Shown here: positions 42,132 through 51,672 of the stretch, one piece after another
Layout of the letters: each line of letters starts with the position of its first letter
How positions within the stretch are numbered: the first letter of the stretch is position 1
NCBI RefSeq assembly: GCF_022436705.1
Contig: NZ_JAKUHT010000009.1
Span: 1 to 55,149 of the forward strand
Direction: 5' to 3'
Length of the DNA: 55,149 nt
Source of the DNA: Nocardioides sp. CFH 31398
GTDB lineage: Bacteria; Actinomycetota; Actinomycetes; Propionibacteriales; Nocardioidaceae
Program-made: the position numbers and the translations under genes
The notes under the pieces: model-generated
Database searches by the model: none
What the model was told of the DNA's origin: nothing
Seen by the model: only the letters and a program-made list of their open reading frames with translations

Positions 42132-42878
42132 CTGCCGGACCTGCTCACCGGGCTCACCGACCTCGGCCCCTGGGCCTGGACGATCCTGTTCGTCGCCGTC
42201 GCGGCGGGGACCCTCGTCCAGGGGCTGGTCGGACTCGGGCTGGGGTTGCTGGCCGCACCGGTGACGGTGCTGGTCGCACCCCAGCTCATGCCCGACATGC
42301 TGCTGTGGCTGGTGCTGACCCTGCCGCTGCTCACGCTGCTGCGTGACCACGACGGCGTGGACTGGCGCGGGCTGGCCTGGGTGGTCCCGGGACGGTTGCC
42401 CGGCATCGCCCTCGGCGTCGCGGCCGTCGCCGCCTTCTCCGACGACGCCCTGGGCGTGGCCGTCGGCCTCATGGTGCTCCTCGCGACCCTCCTCACCTGG
42501 CGGTCCGTCCGCATCCCGATGACGCGCCCGAGCCTGCTGGGCGCCGGCGTCGTCTCGGGCTTCACGGGGACGACGACGTCGGTGGGCGGCCCGCCCGTCG
42601 CGCTGCTCTACCAGCACCGCCCGCCGGCGCAGATCCGCAGCACCCTGGCCGTCTACTTCGTCCTCGGCGGGGTGCTGAGCCTCGCCGGCCTGGGCCTCGG
42701 CGGACAGCTCAGCCCCGCGAGCGCCGTGGTCGCGCTCTCGCTGCTCCCCGCCCTCGCCGTCGGGACCGTCAGTGGCGGCGTGCTGCGCGAGCGGCTGGCG
42801 CCCGAGCGGGTGCGGCCCCTGGTCCTGCTGGCCTGCGCCGCCTCCGCCACGACCGTCCTCGTCGTGTCGCTGTCCTGA
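42132..42878 (+). CDS. TauE/SafE-family membrane transporter (sulfite exporter type), start codon unclear
   Basis: The hydrophobic TauE/SafE pattern begins with WAWTILFVAVAAGTLVQGLV, which needs a start near 42132-42160. No ATG, GTG or TTG exists there in frame; CTG at 42132 and 42141 are the only near-start codons, and the first ATG (42276) would remove two helices. I mark CTG 42132 as provisional. The protein would have ~248 residues and eight helices, with the family motif GFTGTTTSVGGPPVAL near residue 140. The frame starts right after the acn stop (TGA 42125-42127), so translation may be coupled. Export of sulfite or sulfonates fits the TauD-type gene next door. Confidence 0.75.
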   Translation: MPDLLTGLTDLGPWAWTILFVAVAAGTLVQGLVGLGLGLLAAPVTVLVAPQLMPDMLLWLVLTLPLLTLLRDHDGVDWRGLAWVVPGRLPGIALGVAAVAAFSDDALGVAVGLMVLLATLLTWRSVRIPMTRPSLLGAGVVSGFTGTTTSVGGPPVALLYQHRPPAQIRSTLAVYFVLGGVLSLAGLGLGGQLSPASAVVALSLLPALAVGTVSGGVLRERLAPERVRPLVLLACAASATTVLVVSLS

Positions 42879-42895
42879 CCGCGGCGGCGTCCTGC

Positions 42896-42922
42896 TAATC
42901 TCGCCAATCTCTACACAGATTG
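42896..42922 (+). promoter_or_regulatory. tauD-like gene promoter and inverted repeat
   Basis: A -10-like TAATCT (42896-42901) is followed by CAATCT-CTACAC-AGATTG (42905-42922), a perfect 6-base-arm repeat overlapping the likely transcription start. It is a candidate operator; AAAGGTG further down is the ribosome site. Confidence 0.45.
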
Positions 42923-42940
42923 TTGAGAAAGGTGTGGACC

Positions 42941-43867
42941 ATGACGGCAGGACTCGAGGACCGGACCCTCACGGTGACCAAGCTCGGCGGACGGCTGGGC
43001 GCCCGCATCGACGGCGTGCAGCTGGGGGGTGGCCTGGACCCCGCCACCGTGGCCGACGTCCGGGCGGCGCTGCTGGCGCACAAGGTGGTCTTCCTCCGGG
43101 GCCAGCACCACCTGGACGACGCCGAGCAGGCGGCGTTCGCCTCCCTGCTGGGCCCCCTCACCACCGCCCACCCGACCGTCAGCACCGGGGACTCCCGCGT
43201 GCTGCGCTTCGAGGCGACCAAGGGCATGGCGGCCAACTCCTGGCACACCGACGTCACCTTCGTCGACCGGGTGCCCGCCTTCAGCGTGCTCCGCGGCGTC
43301 ACGATGCCGGCGTACGGCGGCACGACGGTGTGGGCCAACACCGTCACCGCGTACGACGCGCTCCCGGCGCCGCTGCGCGCGCTCGTCGACGAGCTGTGGG
43401 CCGTGCACACCAACGAGTACGACTACGTCCGCGAGGCCGAGGACCCGGACGCGGAGGACACCGCCGCCCTGCCGCGCGACGAGTTCGCCTCGACCGTCTT
43501 CGAGACCGAGCACCCCGTCGTCCGCGTGCACCCGGAGACCGGTGAGCGCTCGCTGGTGCTCGGGCACTTCGTGAAGCGCTTCTCGGGGCTCAACAGCGCC
43601 GAGTCGGTCGCGCTGTTCACCCTGCTGCAGAACCGCGTCACCAAGCTGGAGAACACGGTGCGCTGGACGTGGTCCGACGGCGACGTCGCGATCTGGGACA
43701 ACCGCGCCACCCAGCACTACGCGGTCGCCGACTTCGACACCCAGCGGCGCGAGGTGCGCCGGGTGACCGTGTCGGGCGACGTGCCGGTGTCGGTCGACGG
43801 CCGCCGCAGCCGCGTGCTGCGCGGCGACGCCTCGGCGTACTCCCGGCTGGACGAGCTGATCAGCTAG
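42941..43867 (+). CDS. TauD/TfdA-family Fe(II)/2-oxoglutarate-dependent dioxygenase
   Basis: The protein has 308 residues from ATG 42941. The facial triad is visible: SWHTDVTF (His and Asp, near residue 100) and NRATQHYAV (distal His, near 256). The 2-oxoglutarate Arg lies in RREVRRVTV. Family members cleave taurine, alkyl sulfates or 2,4-D and release sulfite or sulfate from sulfur substrates. The preceding TauE-type exporter suggests sulfonate or sulfate-ester use, but the order differs from the usual tau operon. The substrate is not known. Confidence 0.87.
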   Translation: MTAGLEDRTLTVTKLGGRLGARIDGVQLGGGLDPATVADVRAALLAHKVVFLRGQHHLDDAEQAAFASLLGPLTTAHPTVSTGDSRVLRFEATKGMAANSWHTDVTFVDRVPAFSVLRGVTMPAYGGTTVWANTVTAYDALPAPLRALVDELWAVHTNEYDYVREAEDPDAEDTAALPRDEFASTVFETEHPVVRVHPETGERSLVLGHFVKRFSGLNSAESVALFTLLQNRVTKLENTVRWTWSDGDVAIWDNRATQHYAVADFDTQRREVRRVTVSGDVPVSVDGRRSRVLRGDASAYSRLDELIS

Positions 43868-43901
43868 GGGGCCGACCGGCGGGGGTCCGTACGGTGGACC
43901 C

Positions 43902-44213
43902 ATGATCGTCGCCTTCAGCATCGCGCCCGCCACCGCCGACGAGGCCGGGGGAGTCACCGAGGCCGTCGCCGCCGCCGTCCGCGTCGTCCGCGAGTCCGGG
44001 CTGCCCCACGAGACGAACTCGATGTTCACGAACCTCGAGGGCGAGTGGGACGAGGTGATGACGGTCGTCAAGCGCTGCGTCGACGTCGTCGCCGAGGTCT
44101 CCCCGCGCGTCTCGCTGGTGCTGAAGGCGGACATCCGTCCCGGCCGCACCGGTGAGATGACCGGCAAGCTCGACCGCCTCGAGCAGTCGCTGCGCGAGTC
44201 CTCGGAGGGCTGA
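43902..44213 (+). CDS. MTH1187 (YqgV) family thiamine-binding protein
   Basis: The protein has 103 residues from ATG 43902. Family hallmarks are MIVAFSIAPAT at the start, SMFTNLEGEWDEVMTVVKRC in the middle and VSLVLKADIRPGRTGEM. Members bind thiamine; the physiological role is unsettled. TACGGT (43890-43895) ends six bases before the start. The stop overlaps the YjbQ start (TGATG), so the two are one unit. Confidence 0.9.
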   Translation: MIVAFSIAPATADEAGGVTEAVAAAVRVVRESGLPHETNSMFTNLEGEWDEVMTVVKRCVDVVAEVSPRVSLVLKADIRPGRTGEMTGKLDRLEQSLRESSEG

Positions 44214-44617
44214 TGGACTCCGAGACCCGCAGCTACCGCACCGGCGGCTCGGACGTCGTCCTCGACCTCACCGGCGACGTCCGGGAGTGGGTCGGGGGAC
44301 GCGGAGACGGGCTGCTGCACGTGTTCGTCCCGCACGCGACCGCCGGTCTGGCGATCCTCGAGACGGGCGCCGGCAGCGACGACGACCTGCTCGCCGCGCT
44401 CGACGACCTGCTGCCCGCCGACGACCGGTGGCGCCACGCCCACGGCACCCGCGGGCACGGCCGCTCGCACGTGATGCCGGCCCTCGTGCCGCCGTACGCC
44501 ACCGTGCCGGTGCTCGGCGGACGGCTCGCGCTGGGCACGTGGCAGAGCGTCTGCCTCGTCGACCTCAACGTCGACAACCACGAGCGCGAGGTCCGCTTCA
44601 GCTTCCTGGCGGGCTAG
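44213..44617 (+). CDS. YjbQ/UPF0047 family protein (secondary thiamine-phosphate synthase type)
   Basis: The protein has 134 residues. Motifs are LLHVFVPHATAGLAIL (conserved His), GHGRSHVMPALVPPYATVPV and RLALGTWQSVCLVDLNVDNH, ending with FSFLAG. E. coli YjbQ shows weak thiamine-phosphate synthase activity, though the true function is uncertain. Coupling to the thiamine-binding MTH1187 gene is notable, given the broken thiE in this window. Confidence 0.9.
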   Translation: MDSETRSYRTGGSDVVLDLTGDVREWVGGRGDGLLHVFVPHATAGLAILETGAGSDDDLLAALDDLLPADDRWRHAHGTRGHGRSHVMPALVPPYATVPVLGGRLALGTWQSVCLVDLNVDNHEREVRFSFLAG

Positions 44618-44653
44618 CGGTCACATCGGCGTCCCCTGGATCGTCAGGGGGTT

Positions 44654-45520
44654 GTGAAGAACACGGTGCAGGACGTCGAGGACGCCTTCGAGGCCGAGCG
44701 ACCGCGACTCGTGGCGATCGCCAGCCGCGTGCTCGGCGACCCCGTCGAGGCCGAGGACGTCGTCCAGCAGGCCTGGCTGCGGCTCGACGGCACGGACCGG
44801 CGGACGATCGACAGCCTCCCGGCGTGGCTCACCACCGTGACCACGCGGATCTGCCTGGACCGGCTCAAGGCCCGCCGACCCCTGCTCCTCGAGGACGTCG
44901 AGCCCGGGGGCACCGCCCCGGACCCCGCCGAGGACGTCGTCCTCGCCGACACGGTCGCAGTGGCCCTGCAGGTCGTGCTCGACCGCCTGACGCCGTCCGA
45001 GCGGGTCGCGTTCGTGCTGCACGACTCCTTCGGCGTCGAGCACGCCACCGTCGCCGCCGTCCTCGGCACCACCCCGGCGGCGGCCCGCAAGCTCGCCTCC
45101 CGGGCGCGGGCCAAGGTCGCCGAGCCGGTCTCCGAGGAGGCGGCCGCCGACCGGCGGGTCGTCGACGCGTTCATGGCCGCTGCGCGCGGCGGTGACCTCG
45201 AGGGCCTGCTGCGGCTGCTCGCCCCGGACGTCGAGGTCACCGCCGACGCGGCCGCCCTCGGCCTCGGCACCCCGCAGCGCCTCACCGGCGCCACCGAGGT
45301 GGCCGCCTTCTTCGACGGCAGCGCCCACGCCGCCCTGCCGGTGCTGCTCGACGACCGGCCCGGCTACGCCTGGTTCGACCGCGGCGACGCGCGGGTCCTC
45401 TTCGACTTCACCGTCGCCGGAGGCGTCGTCACCGGTCTCGTGTTCCGGGCCGACCCCGACGTCCTGGCCCGCGTGGTGCGGCGCCGGGCCACCCCCACCA
45501 CCACGGAGGAACGACAGTGA
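44654..45520 (+). CDS. ECF-type sigma factor (SigJ/ECF41-like) with C-terminal SnoaL domain
   Basis: The protein has 288 residues from GTG 44654. Region 2 is seen in LVAIASRVLGDPVEAEDVVQ (described in part), region 4 in LTPSERVAFVLHDSFGVEHA and a helix ending KLASRARAKV. After about residue 170, a SnoaL-like domain (DRRVVDAFMAAARGGDLEGL, VTADAAALG) follows, as in ECF41 sigma factors, which use the domain to control their own activity. The family's NPDKL-like motif near the end reads DPDVL. It overlaps the small DUF1059-like gene (GTGA). Confidence 0.85.
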   Translation: MKNTVQDVEDAFEAERPRLVAIASRVLGDPVEAEDVVQQAWLRLDGTDRRTIDSLPAWLTTVTTRICLDRLKARRPLLLEDVEPGGTAPDPAEDVVLADTVAVALQVVLDRLTPSERVAFVLHDSFGVEHATVAAVLGTTPAAARKLASRARAKVAEPVSEEAAADRRVVDAFMAAARGGDLEGLLRLLAPDVEVTADAAALGLGTPQRLTGATEVAAFFDGSAHAALPVLLDDRPGYAWFDRGDARVLFDFTVAGGVVTGLVFRADPDVLARVVRRRATPTTTEERQ

Positions 45521-45753
45521 AGACCATGACCTGCCGCCAGCTGGGCGGCCCCTGCGACCTGGCCCACCACGGGGAGAGCGCCGACGACGTGATCAACGCC
45601 CAGGACCAGCACCTGAAGGCCGCCGAGAAGGACGGCGACGCCACCCACCAGGAGGCCCGGGACGCGATGAAGGGCCGCTGGCGTCACCCGAAGCGGTCGC
45701 TCGGCTGGTACCGCCAGGTCAAGCAGGACTTCGCGGCCCTCCCGGAGGACTGA
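45517..45753 (+). CDS. DUF1059-like small protein, predicted metal-binding
   Basis: The protein has 78 residues from GTG 45517 inside the sigma-factor stop. It starts MKTMTCRQLGGPCDLAHHGE with two cysteines in the DUF1059 pattern and contains several His. After the first 45 residues a basic RWRHPKRSLGWYRQVKQ tail follows that is not part of typical DUF1059. ECF41 sigma genes commonly sit by small redox or carboxymuconolactone-type partners, so co-regulation is likely. Confidence 0.7.
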   Translation: MKTMTCRQLGGPCDLAHHGESADDVINAQDQHLKAAEKDGDATHQEARDAMKGRWRHPKRSLGWYRQVKQDFAALPED

Positions 45754-45776
45754 GTTCTCTGCGACCATCGCCTCGC

Positions 45777-46145
45777 ATGGACGCCGAGACCGCCCTCGCC
45801 CGCTTCGCCGCGACCATCGACGCCCACGACTGGGAGGGGCTGCGAGCGCTGCTGCACCCGGACTTCACCTGCCGGCTCGTCCACACCGGCGAGGAGTTCG
45901 CGCGCGACGCGTGGGTCGACTTCAACGCCGGGTACCCCGGCTTCGAGCGGCTGCACCTCGACGACTCGCTCGTCAGCGGCGACCGCGCGGTCGGTCGCGC
46001 CCACGTCGTCGGGCGCAACGCGATGGGGGAGCCGGAGCACTTCGCGGTCGCCAGCTTCCTGACCCTCCGCGGCGGTCTGATCGTGGAGAGCGTCGAGGTG
46101 TGGGCCGACCTGTACGGCGGCCCGCCGCCCGAGCGCCGGGGCTGA
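45777..46145 (+). CDS. NTF2-like/SnoaL-fold protein
   Basis: The protein has 122 residues from ATG 45777. Typical SnoaL-type pattern: FAATIDAHDWEGLRALLHPD, FTCRL near residue 33 and ASFLTLRGGLIVESVEVWAD at the end. Such cone-shaped domains bind small hydrophobic ligands or serve as enzymes; no catalytic set can be named. It lies 24 bases after the DUF1059-like gene, so probably the same transcript. Confidence 0.75.
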   Translation: MDAETALARFAATIDAHDWEGLRALLHPDFTCRLVHTGEEFARDAWVDFNAGYPGFERLHLDDSLVSGDRAVGRAHVVGRNAMGEPEHFAVASFLTLRGGLIVESVEVWADLYGGPPPERRG

Positions 46146-46148
46146 GCG

Positions 46149-47027
46149 TCAGGCCCGCCGCAGGAACGCCGCGGCGACGGACGCCGCGCGCTCGGGGGCG
46201 GTGTCGAGGAAGAACGACGGCTCGCAGAGCTCCAGCTCGAGCAGCAGCGGACCGTCGGGGGTCGGGAGCAGGTCGACACGGGCGTAGAGCGGCGCGGCGC
46301 TGCCGCCGGGCACGGCGGCCAGGGCGCGGCGGGCGACCTCGACCTCCAGCGGGGAGGGCTCGCGGGCGGTGATCTCCTCCTCCTTGAACAGGCCCTCGAC
46401 CAGCGCGTCCCCGACGGCGAGGAGGGCGCCCTTGCGGAAGGCGTGCGAGATCTCCCCGTCGATGCAGACCACGCCGGTCTCGCCGGCGGTGTCGACCTCC
46501 GCCAGGTAGGGCTGCACCAGCGCGGTGAGGCCGTCCCGGGTGAGCGCGTCGACGTGGGCGCGGGAGCGGTCCGCCTCGTCGGCGCCGAACCGCAGCGCCC
46601 CCCGCGAGCCGGCGCCGACGCTGGGCTTCACGACGTGCTCGACGTCCAGGTACGGGTGGGCGGTGTCCTCGCCCGGCGCGACGAACGCCGAGGGCACCGT
46701 CGGGACGCCGGCCGCCGCGAGGTCCGCGAGGTAGCGCTTGTCCGTCGTCCAGCGCAGCAGCGCGGGCGGGTTCTCCAGCCTCGTCAGCCCCGACACCCGG
46801 TCGGCCCAGGCGAGGAACTCCCCGCGGCGCTCGGCGTAGTCCCAGGTCGAGCGGACGACCACCAGGTCGTGGGCCGCCCAGTCGGCGTCGGCGTCGTCCC
46901 AGACGACCGGGACGACCTCGGCGCCCGCGTCGCGCAGCGCGTCGAGCAGCAGGCGACCCTCGTCGTCGAGGTCCGGGACCTCCGAGCAGGTGGCCAGGGC
47001 GAGGCGGCGAACGGTCACGGCGCCCAT
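46149..47027 (-). CDS. ATP-grasp domain protein (glutathione-synthetase-like)
   Basis: The protein has 292 residues from ATG 47027. The N-terminal pre-ATP-grasp part ends in VVRSTWDYAERRGEFLAWAD, followed by WTTDKRYLADLAAAGVPTVP, HVVKPSVGAGSRGA (ATP-binding loop) and RVDLLPTPDGPLLLELELCE (Mg site). The WDY and TDK motifs are shared with DcsG-type cycloserine enzymes and many uncharacterised relatives. The reaction is probably carboxylate-amine ligation; substrates are unknown. Confidence 0.82.
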   Translation of the reverse strand: MGAVTVRRLALATCSEVPDLDDEGRLLLDALRDAGAEVVPVVWDDADADWAAHDLVVVRSTWDYAERRGEFLAWADRVSGLTRLENPPALLRWTTDKRYLADLAAAGVPTVPSAFVAPGEDTAHPYLDVEHVVKPSVGAGSRGALRFGADEADRSRAHVDALTRDGLTALVQPYLAEVDTAGETGVVCIDGEISHAFRKGALLAVGDALVEGLFKEEEITAREPSPLEVEVARRALAAVPGGSAAPLYARVDLLPTPDGPLLLELELCEPSFFLDTAPERAASVAAAFLRRA

Positions 47028-47052
47028 GCTGCCAGGGTCCTACGGTGGCCCC

Positions 47053-47490
47053 GTGACCCACTCAGGGAGCGTTCCCGACTTCGCCTGCGTCGCCGTGGCC
47101 GACGCCCGCCGGTGGGTGCTCATGCAGGAGCGCGACGAGCACCCCGTCATCGACCCCGAGTGCTGGGGGTTGCCGGGCGGCTCGGTCGAGCCGGGGGAGA
47201 GCCCCGAGCAGGCCGCGCACCGCGAGCTCGACGAGGAGACCGGCCTGCGCGCCGAGGACCTCGTGCCGCTGGGGGTCTTCGCCGTCGACCACCCGGTCGT
47301 CGGCCTGCACCACTGCCACCTGTACGGCGTCCGCCTCGATGTCTCCGACGAGGACGTCGTCTGCGGCGAGGGGCGCCGGATGGTGTTCGTCGACCCGGGC
47401 GCCGCCCCGTCGCTGCCGCTCACGCTCGCGGCACGCACGCTGTGGCCGTCCCTGACCGCGTCGGAGCTCCTGGCCGGAGGCGCGCGATGA
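47053..47490 (+). CDS. NUDIX hydrolase
   Basis: The protein has 145 residues from GTG 47053, with TACGGT (47041-47046) ending six bases upstream. The NUDIX box is complete: GGSVEPGESPEQAAHRELDE followed by ETGL. The preceding PECWGLPGG matches dNTP- and sugar-nucleotide-type members. It overlaps the SMP-30-type gene by ATGA. In contrast to the gene at 726-1118, this copy is intact. Confidence 0.87.
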   Translation: MTHSGSVPDFACVAVADARRWVLMQERDEHPVIDPECWGLPGGSVEPGESPEQAAHRELDEETGLRAEDLVPLGVFAVDHPVVGLHHCHLYGVRLDVSDEDVVCGEGRRMVFVDPGAAPSLPLTLAARTLWPSLTASELLAGGAR

Positions 47491-48446
47491 GGCTCACGGT
47501 CCTGCCGATCCCGGGCGTCGGGCCCGAGGACGTCCTGGTCCACGACCTCGGACCCCACACGGGCTCCCTCGTCGTCGGTGTCGACGACGGCTCGCTGCTG
47601 CGGATCACCCCCGACGGTCGGCGGGCGACCCGGGTGGCGAGCACCGGCGGGCGCCCGCTCGGCCTCGAGTGGCTCCCCGACGGTCGGGTGCTCGTGTGCG
47701 ACAGCACCCGCGGCCTGCTCGCCGTCGACCTCGCGAGCGGAGCGGTCGAGCCCCTCGTGAGCACGCTCGGCGGGCGGGCGATGCGCTTCTGCAACAACGC
47801 CGCGGTCGCCGCCGACGGGACCGTCTGGTTCACGGACTCCTCGCTACACCACGGGCGCGAGCAGTGGGAGGAGGAGATGGCCCAGGACACCCGCACCGGG
47901 CGACTCCTGCGCCGCGACCCCGACGGCCGGGTCGACGTCGTCCTCGACGACCTGTCGTTCGCCAACGGGGTCGTGGTCGACCCCGGCGGCGCCTGGATCA
48001 CGGTCAACGAGACGGGGGCCGCCCGGATCCGTCGCCACCACCTGTCCGGGGACCGCGCCGGGACGACCGACGTCCTCGTCGACGGCCTGCCCGGCTACCC
48101 CGACAACGCCTCGCTCGGCACCGACGGGCTGGTCTGGGTCGCCCTGGCGAGCCCCGTCGTGCCCCTGCTCGCCGTCATCCACCGCCTCCCGCCCGTCCTG
48201 CGCCGGGCCTCGACCCGGGCGCCGGCGGCGCTCAGGCCGAGCCCGCGCCGCAGCGTCCGCGTCCAGGCCTACGACGGCGCCACGGGGACGCTGGTCCACG
48301 ACCTCGACGCGACACCGCAGGCCGTCGGCGACCGGGCGTTCCACTTCGTCACCGGGGTCCGGGAGCACCACGGCCGGGTGTGGCTCGGCAGCCTCGAGGA
48401 GCCCGCCGTCGCCGTCCTCGACGGGACCCGAGGAACCGGCAACTAG
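47487..48446 (+). CDS. SMP-30/gluconolactonase/strictosidine-synthase-like beta-propeller protein
   Basis: The protein has 319 residues from ATG 47487. Beta-propeller repeats include [55 protein letters not shown] and [26 protein letters not shown] and PDN are hallmarks of the SMP-30/strictosidine synthase group; most bacterial members are lactonases or of unknown role. A basic insertion (near 248-262, [18 protein letters not shown]) is unusual. No signal peptide is visible, so it is probably cytosolic. Confidence 0.82.
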   Translation: MRLTVLPIPGVGPEDVLVHDLGPHTGSLVVGVDDGSLLRITPDGRRATRVASTGGRPLGLEWLPDGRVLVCDSTRGLLAVDLASGAVEPLVSTLGGRAMRFCNNAAVAADGTVWFTDSSLHHGREQWEEEMAQDTRTGRLLRRDPDGRVDVVLDDLSFANGVVVDPGGAWITVNETGAARIRRHHLSGDRAGTTDVLVDGLPGYPDNASLGTDGLVWVALASPVVPLLAVIHRLPPVLRRASTRAPAALRPSPRRSVRVQAYDGATGTLVHDLDATPQAVGDRAFHFVTGVREHHGRVWLGSLEEPAVAVLDGTRGTGN

Positions 48447-48456
48447 GCTGGTGCCC

Positions 48457-50385
48457 ATGGGCCTGCTCGACGGAGTCACCGGACCGCGCGACCTGCGGGG
48501 GCTCGACGACCACCAGCTGGAGACCCTCGCGGTCGAGATCCGCGACTTCCTGGTCGCCACCTGCGCGCGCACCGGGGGTCACCTGGGGCCGAACCTCGGC
48601 GTGGTCGAGCTGACCATGGCCATCCACCGCGTCTTCGACTCGCCGCGCGACCGCGTCGTCTTCGACACCGGTCACCAGGCCTACGTGCACAAGCTGCTCA
48701 CGGGGCGCCGGGCGGGCTTCGACAAGCTGCGGCAGGAGGGTGGCGTCAGCGGCTACCCGAGCCAGGCGGAGTCCGAGCACGACATCGTGGAGAACTCCCA
48801 CGCCTCCACGGCCCTGTCGTACGCCGACGGGCTCGCCAAGGCCTACGCCGTCCGCGGCGAGGACCGCCACGTCGTCGCCGTGATCGGCGACGGCGCCCTC
48901 ACCGGCGGCATGGCCTGGGAGGCCCTCAACAACATCGCGATCGCCGAGGACTCCCGCCTCGTCATCGTCGTCAACGACAACGGCCGCTCCTACACCCCGA
49001 CCATCGGCGGGCTCGCGACCGCGCTCACCAGCCTGCGCACCGACCCGCGCTACGAGCAGGTCCTCGACGTGGTGAAGAAGCGCCTGAACGCCGTGCCCGG
49101 CATCGGACCGGTGGCCTACGACGCGCTGCACGCGATGAAGAAGGGCATGAAGGACGCCCTGGCCCCCCAGGGCCTGTTCGAGGACCTGGGGCTGAAGTAC
49201 GTCGGCCCCGTCGACGGCCACGACCGCGCCGCCACCGAGCAGGCGCTGGCCCAGGCGAAGCGCTTCGACGGCCCGGTTATCGTCCACGCGCTGACCCGCA
49301 AGGGCTTCGGGTACGACGCCGCGGAGCAGCACGAGGCCGACCAGTTCCACTCGCCGGGCCCCTTCGACGTGGACAGCGGGGTCGAGAACCCGAAGGCCAG
49401 CATCTGGACCGACGTGTTCGCCGACGAGATCGTCAGGGTCGGCCACCGCCGTCCGGACGTCGTCGCCATCACCGCGGCGATGATGCACCCGGTGGGCCTG
49501 CACCACTTCCAGGCCCACTTCCCCGAGCGGACCTTCGACGTCGGCATCGCCGAGCAGCACGCGGCCACCAGCGCCGCCGGCATGGCCATGGGTGGTCTGC
49601 ACCCCGTGGTCGCGGTCTACGCCACGTTCCTCAACCGCGCCTTCGACCAGGTCCTCATGGACTGCGCGCTGCACCGCTGCGGCGTCACCTTCGTGCTCGA
49701 CCGCGCCGGCGTCACCGGTGACGACGGCGCCAGCCACAACGGCATGTGGGACATGTCGGTCCTCCAGGTGGTGCCCGGCCTGCGCCTCGCCGCGCCCCGG
49801 GACGGCGCCCGGCTGCGCGAGCTCCTGAACGAGGCGGTCGAGGTGTCCGACGCCCCGACCGTCGTCCGGTTCCCCAAGGGCCCGCCGCCCGAGGACGTCG
49901 AGGCGGTCGACCGCGTCGGCGGCTGCGACGTCCTGCTGCGCTCGACCGGCGCGGAGGGGACCCGCGACGTGCTCGTCGTGGGCATCGGCTCGATGGCCAC
50001 GACCGCCGTGGAGGTCGGACGCCGCCTCGTCGACCAGGGCATCGGCGTGACCGTCGTCGACCCCCGCTGGGTCAAGCCGGTCGACCCGGCGCTCGTCGAC
50101 CTCGCCCGGGGGCACCGGCTGGTGGTGAGCGTCGAGGACAACGGCCGCGTCGGGGGCTGCGGCACCGCGCTCCTCCAGGCCCTCGTCGACGCGGGCGTCG
50201 ACGTCCCGTTCCGCCTGCACGGGATCCCGCAGGAGTTCCTCGACCACGCCAAGCGCGGGGCGATCCTGGAGCGGGTCGGCCTGGACGCGCAGACGCTGGC
50301 GCGCGGCATCGTGGAGGACGTCACCGCCCTCGGCGGGACGGCCGCCCCGGCGCGCGAGAGCGCGCGGGGCGACGCCGCCCGGTGA
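48457..50385 (+). CDS. dxs: 1-deoxy-D-xylulose-5-phosphate synthase
   Basis: This 642-residue thiamine-diphosphate enzyme makes DXP for isoprenoids and the thiamine thiazole. Motifs are [27 protein letters not shown], the ThDP motif [16 protein letters not shown] and [14 protein letters not shown] with the catalytic Glu. [19 protein letters not shown] is also present. TAGGCT (48444-48449) ends seven bases before ATG 48457, so I prefer that start over GTG 48451. It overlaps the lipoprotein gene (GTGA). Confidence 0.95.
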   Translation: MGLLDGVTGPRDLRGLDDHQLETLAVEIRDFLVATCARTGGHLGPNLGVVELTMAIHRVFDSPRDRVVFDTGHQAYVHKLLTGRRAGFDKLRQEGGVSGYPSQAESEHDIVENSHASTALSYADGLAKAYAVRGEDRHVVAVIGDGALTGGMAWEALNNIAIAEDSRLVIVVNDNGRSYTPTIGGLATALTSLRTDPRYEQVLDVVKKRLNAVPGIGPVAYDALHAMKKGMKDALAPQGLFEDLGLKYVGPVDGHDRAATEQALAQAKRFDGPVIVHALTRKGFGYDAAEQHEADQFHSPGPFDVDSGVENPKASIWTDVFADEIVRVGHRRPDVVAITAAMMHPVGLHHFQAHFPERTFDVGIAEQHAATSAAGMAMGGLHPVVAVYATFLNRAFDQVLMDCALHRCGVTFVLDRAGVTGDDGASHNGMWDMSVLQVVPGLRLAAPRDGARLRELLNEAVEVSDAPTVVRFPKGPPPEDVEAVDRVGGCDVLLRSTGAEGTRDVLVVGIGSMATTAVEVGRRLVDQGIGVTVVDPRWVKPVDPALVDLARGHRLVVSVEDNGRVGGCGTALLQALVDAGVDVPFRLHGIPQEFLDHAKRGAILERVGLDAQTLARGIVEDVTALGGTAAPARESARGDAAR

Positions 50386-51656
50386 GCCCGCGGGGCGGCA
50401 GGGTCCGCCTCGTCGCCCTCCTGCTGGCCGGGACCACCACCGTCGCGGGCTGCTCCTGGCTCGAGGACGACCCCGCCGCCGTCCCGGCGCGCGAGCAGCG
50501 GCCCGCGCAGCCGGAGCGGCCGGGCCTGCTCGAGGACGCCGACCGGCTCGACGCCGCCGTCGGCGACCTGCTCGACCGTCGCGCGACGCTGCTGCGACGG
50601 GGTGACGTCGACGGCGTCGTCGCGCAGACCGTCGACGACGGGGAGGCGCGGCGGGCCCAGCGCCGCTACGCCGTCAACCTCTCCCGGCTGCCGGTCGGGG
50701 TGCTGCGCTACGAGAGCCCGCCCGAGGTCGCGGTCGACGGCGAGGACGTCCGGGTCAGGGTGCGCCAGGTCCTGCAGCTGTCGCGCTTCGACGCCGGTCC
50801 CGTCCGCTCCGAGCACGAGCTGGTCCTGAGCCCCGGACGTCGCGACCGACTGCGGGTGGTCTCCGAGGCGCCGGTCTCCGACGACCCCTCGACCGGCGGC
50901 GCCCAGCCGTGGGACCTGCGGCCCATCGGCACGCTGCGCCAGGACGGCGTCCTGGGGGTCTTCGACGTCGGCAGCGCGGAGTTCGCGCCGGAGGTCGTGT
51001 CGTCCGCGGTCGCGGCCGCGGCCGACGTCCGCGACGCGGTGCCCTACCGCTGGACGCGCCCCGTGGTCGTCTACGCGCCGTCCGACCTCGTGCTCCTCGA
51101 CGCGATCTCCGGGCTGCCGGGCGGCGTGGCCGACCGGCTCGAGGGCGTGTCCTTCCCGGTCCGGTCCAGCGAGGACGGGCCCGTCCACGCGGAGCGCGTC
51201 GTCCTCAACCCGAGCATGCTCGAGGCCGACCCGGCCGAGCGCGACCGCCTGCTGCGCCACGAGCTGACCCACGTGGCGCTGGCCGCCCGTGACGAGCTGG
51301 TGCCGCGCTGGCTCGCGGAGGGGCTCGCCGAGTGGGTCTCGGTGCAGCCGCTGCCCGTGGCGGACCGCCTCATCTCCGCGGCGGCCGTGCGGGAGGCCCG
51401 GGCGGGGATCGACGACCTCCCGAGCGACGAGGAGTTCAACGACGGGCCCCGCTCGAGCGCCAACTACGACATCGCCTGGCAGGTCTGCGAGGGAATCGCC
51501 TTCACCTACGGCGAGCGCGCCCCGTGGATGCTGCTCGACGCCATGATCCGGCGGCCCCGGACCGACCCGGACGTGCTCGTGCGCCGCGTGCTGGGGACCA
51601 CCGGTCCCCGGCTGGCGTCGGCGGCCGCCGACCGGATCCTGGCGCAGTACGGCTGA
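50382..51656 (+). CDS. Lipoprotein with gluzincin-type metallopeptidase motif (HELTH)
   Basis: The protein has 424 residues from GTG 50382, overlapping dxs by four bases. The N-terminus is a lipoprotein signal ([16 protein letters not shown], lipobox VAGC). A linker with Pro and Glu follows, then an all-alpha/beta region. The metal site is [11 protein letters not shown] (HExxH, near residue 290) with the third ligand in EGLAEW. The pattern fits MA-clan peptidases. The substrate is unknown; attachment to the outer face of the membrane is predicted. Confidence 0.83.
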   Translation: MSPRGGRVRLVALLLAGTTTVAGCSWLEDDPAAVPAREQRPAQPERPGLLEDADRLDAAVGDLLDRRATLLRRGDVDGVVAQTVDDGEARRAQRRYAVNLSRLPVGVLRYESPPEVAVDGEDVRVRVRQVLQLSRFDAGPVRSEHELVLSPGRRDRLRVVSEAPVSDDPSTGGAQPWDLRPIGTLRQDGVLGVFDVGSAEFAPEVVSSAVAAAADVRDAVPYRWTRPVVVYAPSDLVLLDAISGLPGGVADRLEGVSFPVRSSEDGPVHAERVVLNPSMLEADPAERDRLLRHELTHVALAARDELVPRWLAEGLAEWVSVQPLPVADRLISAAAVREARAGIDDLPSDEEFNDGPRSSANYDIAWQVCEGIAFTYGERAPWMLLDAMIRRPRTDPDVLVRRVLGTTGPRLASAAADRILAQYG

Positions 51657-51672
51657 CGACTACCGTGGACCC

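Noticed and set aside
48451..48456. GTG 48451 as dxs start
   Set aside because: Only one base after the -10-like TAGGCT; ATG 48457 has the usual 7-base gap and gives the normal MGLLDGV start.
48349..50247. Long minus-strand frame over dxs
   Set aside because: Shadow frame with biased composition; dxs is intact on the plus strand.
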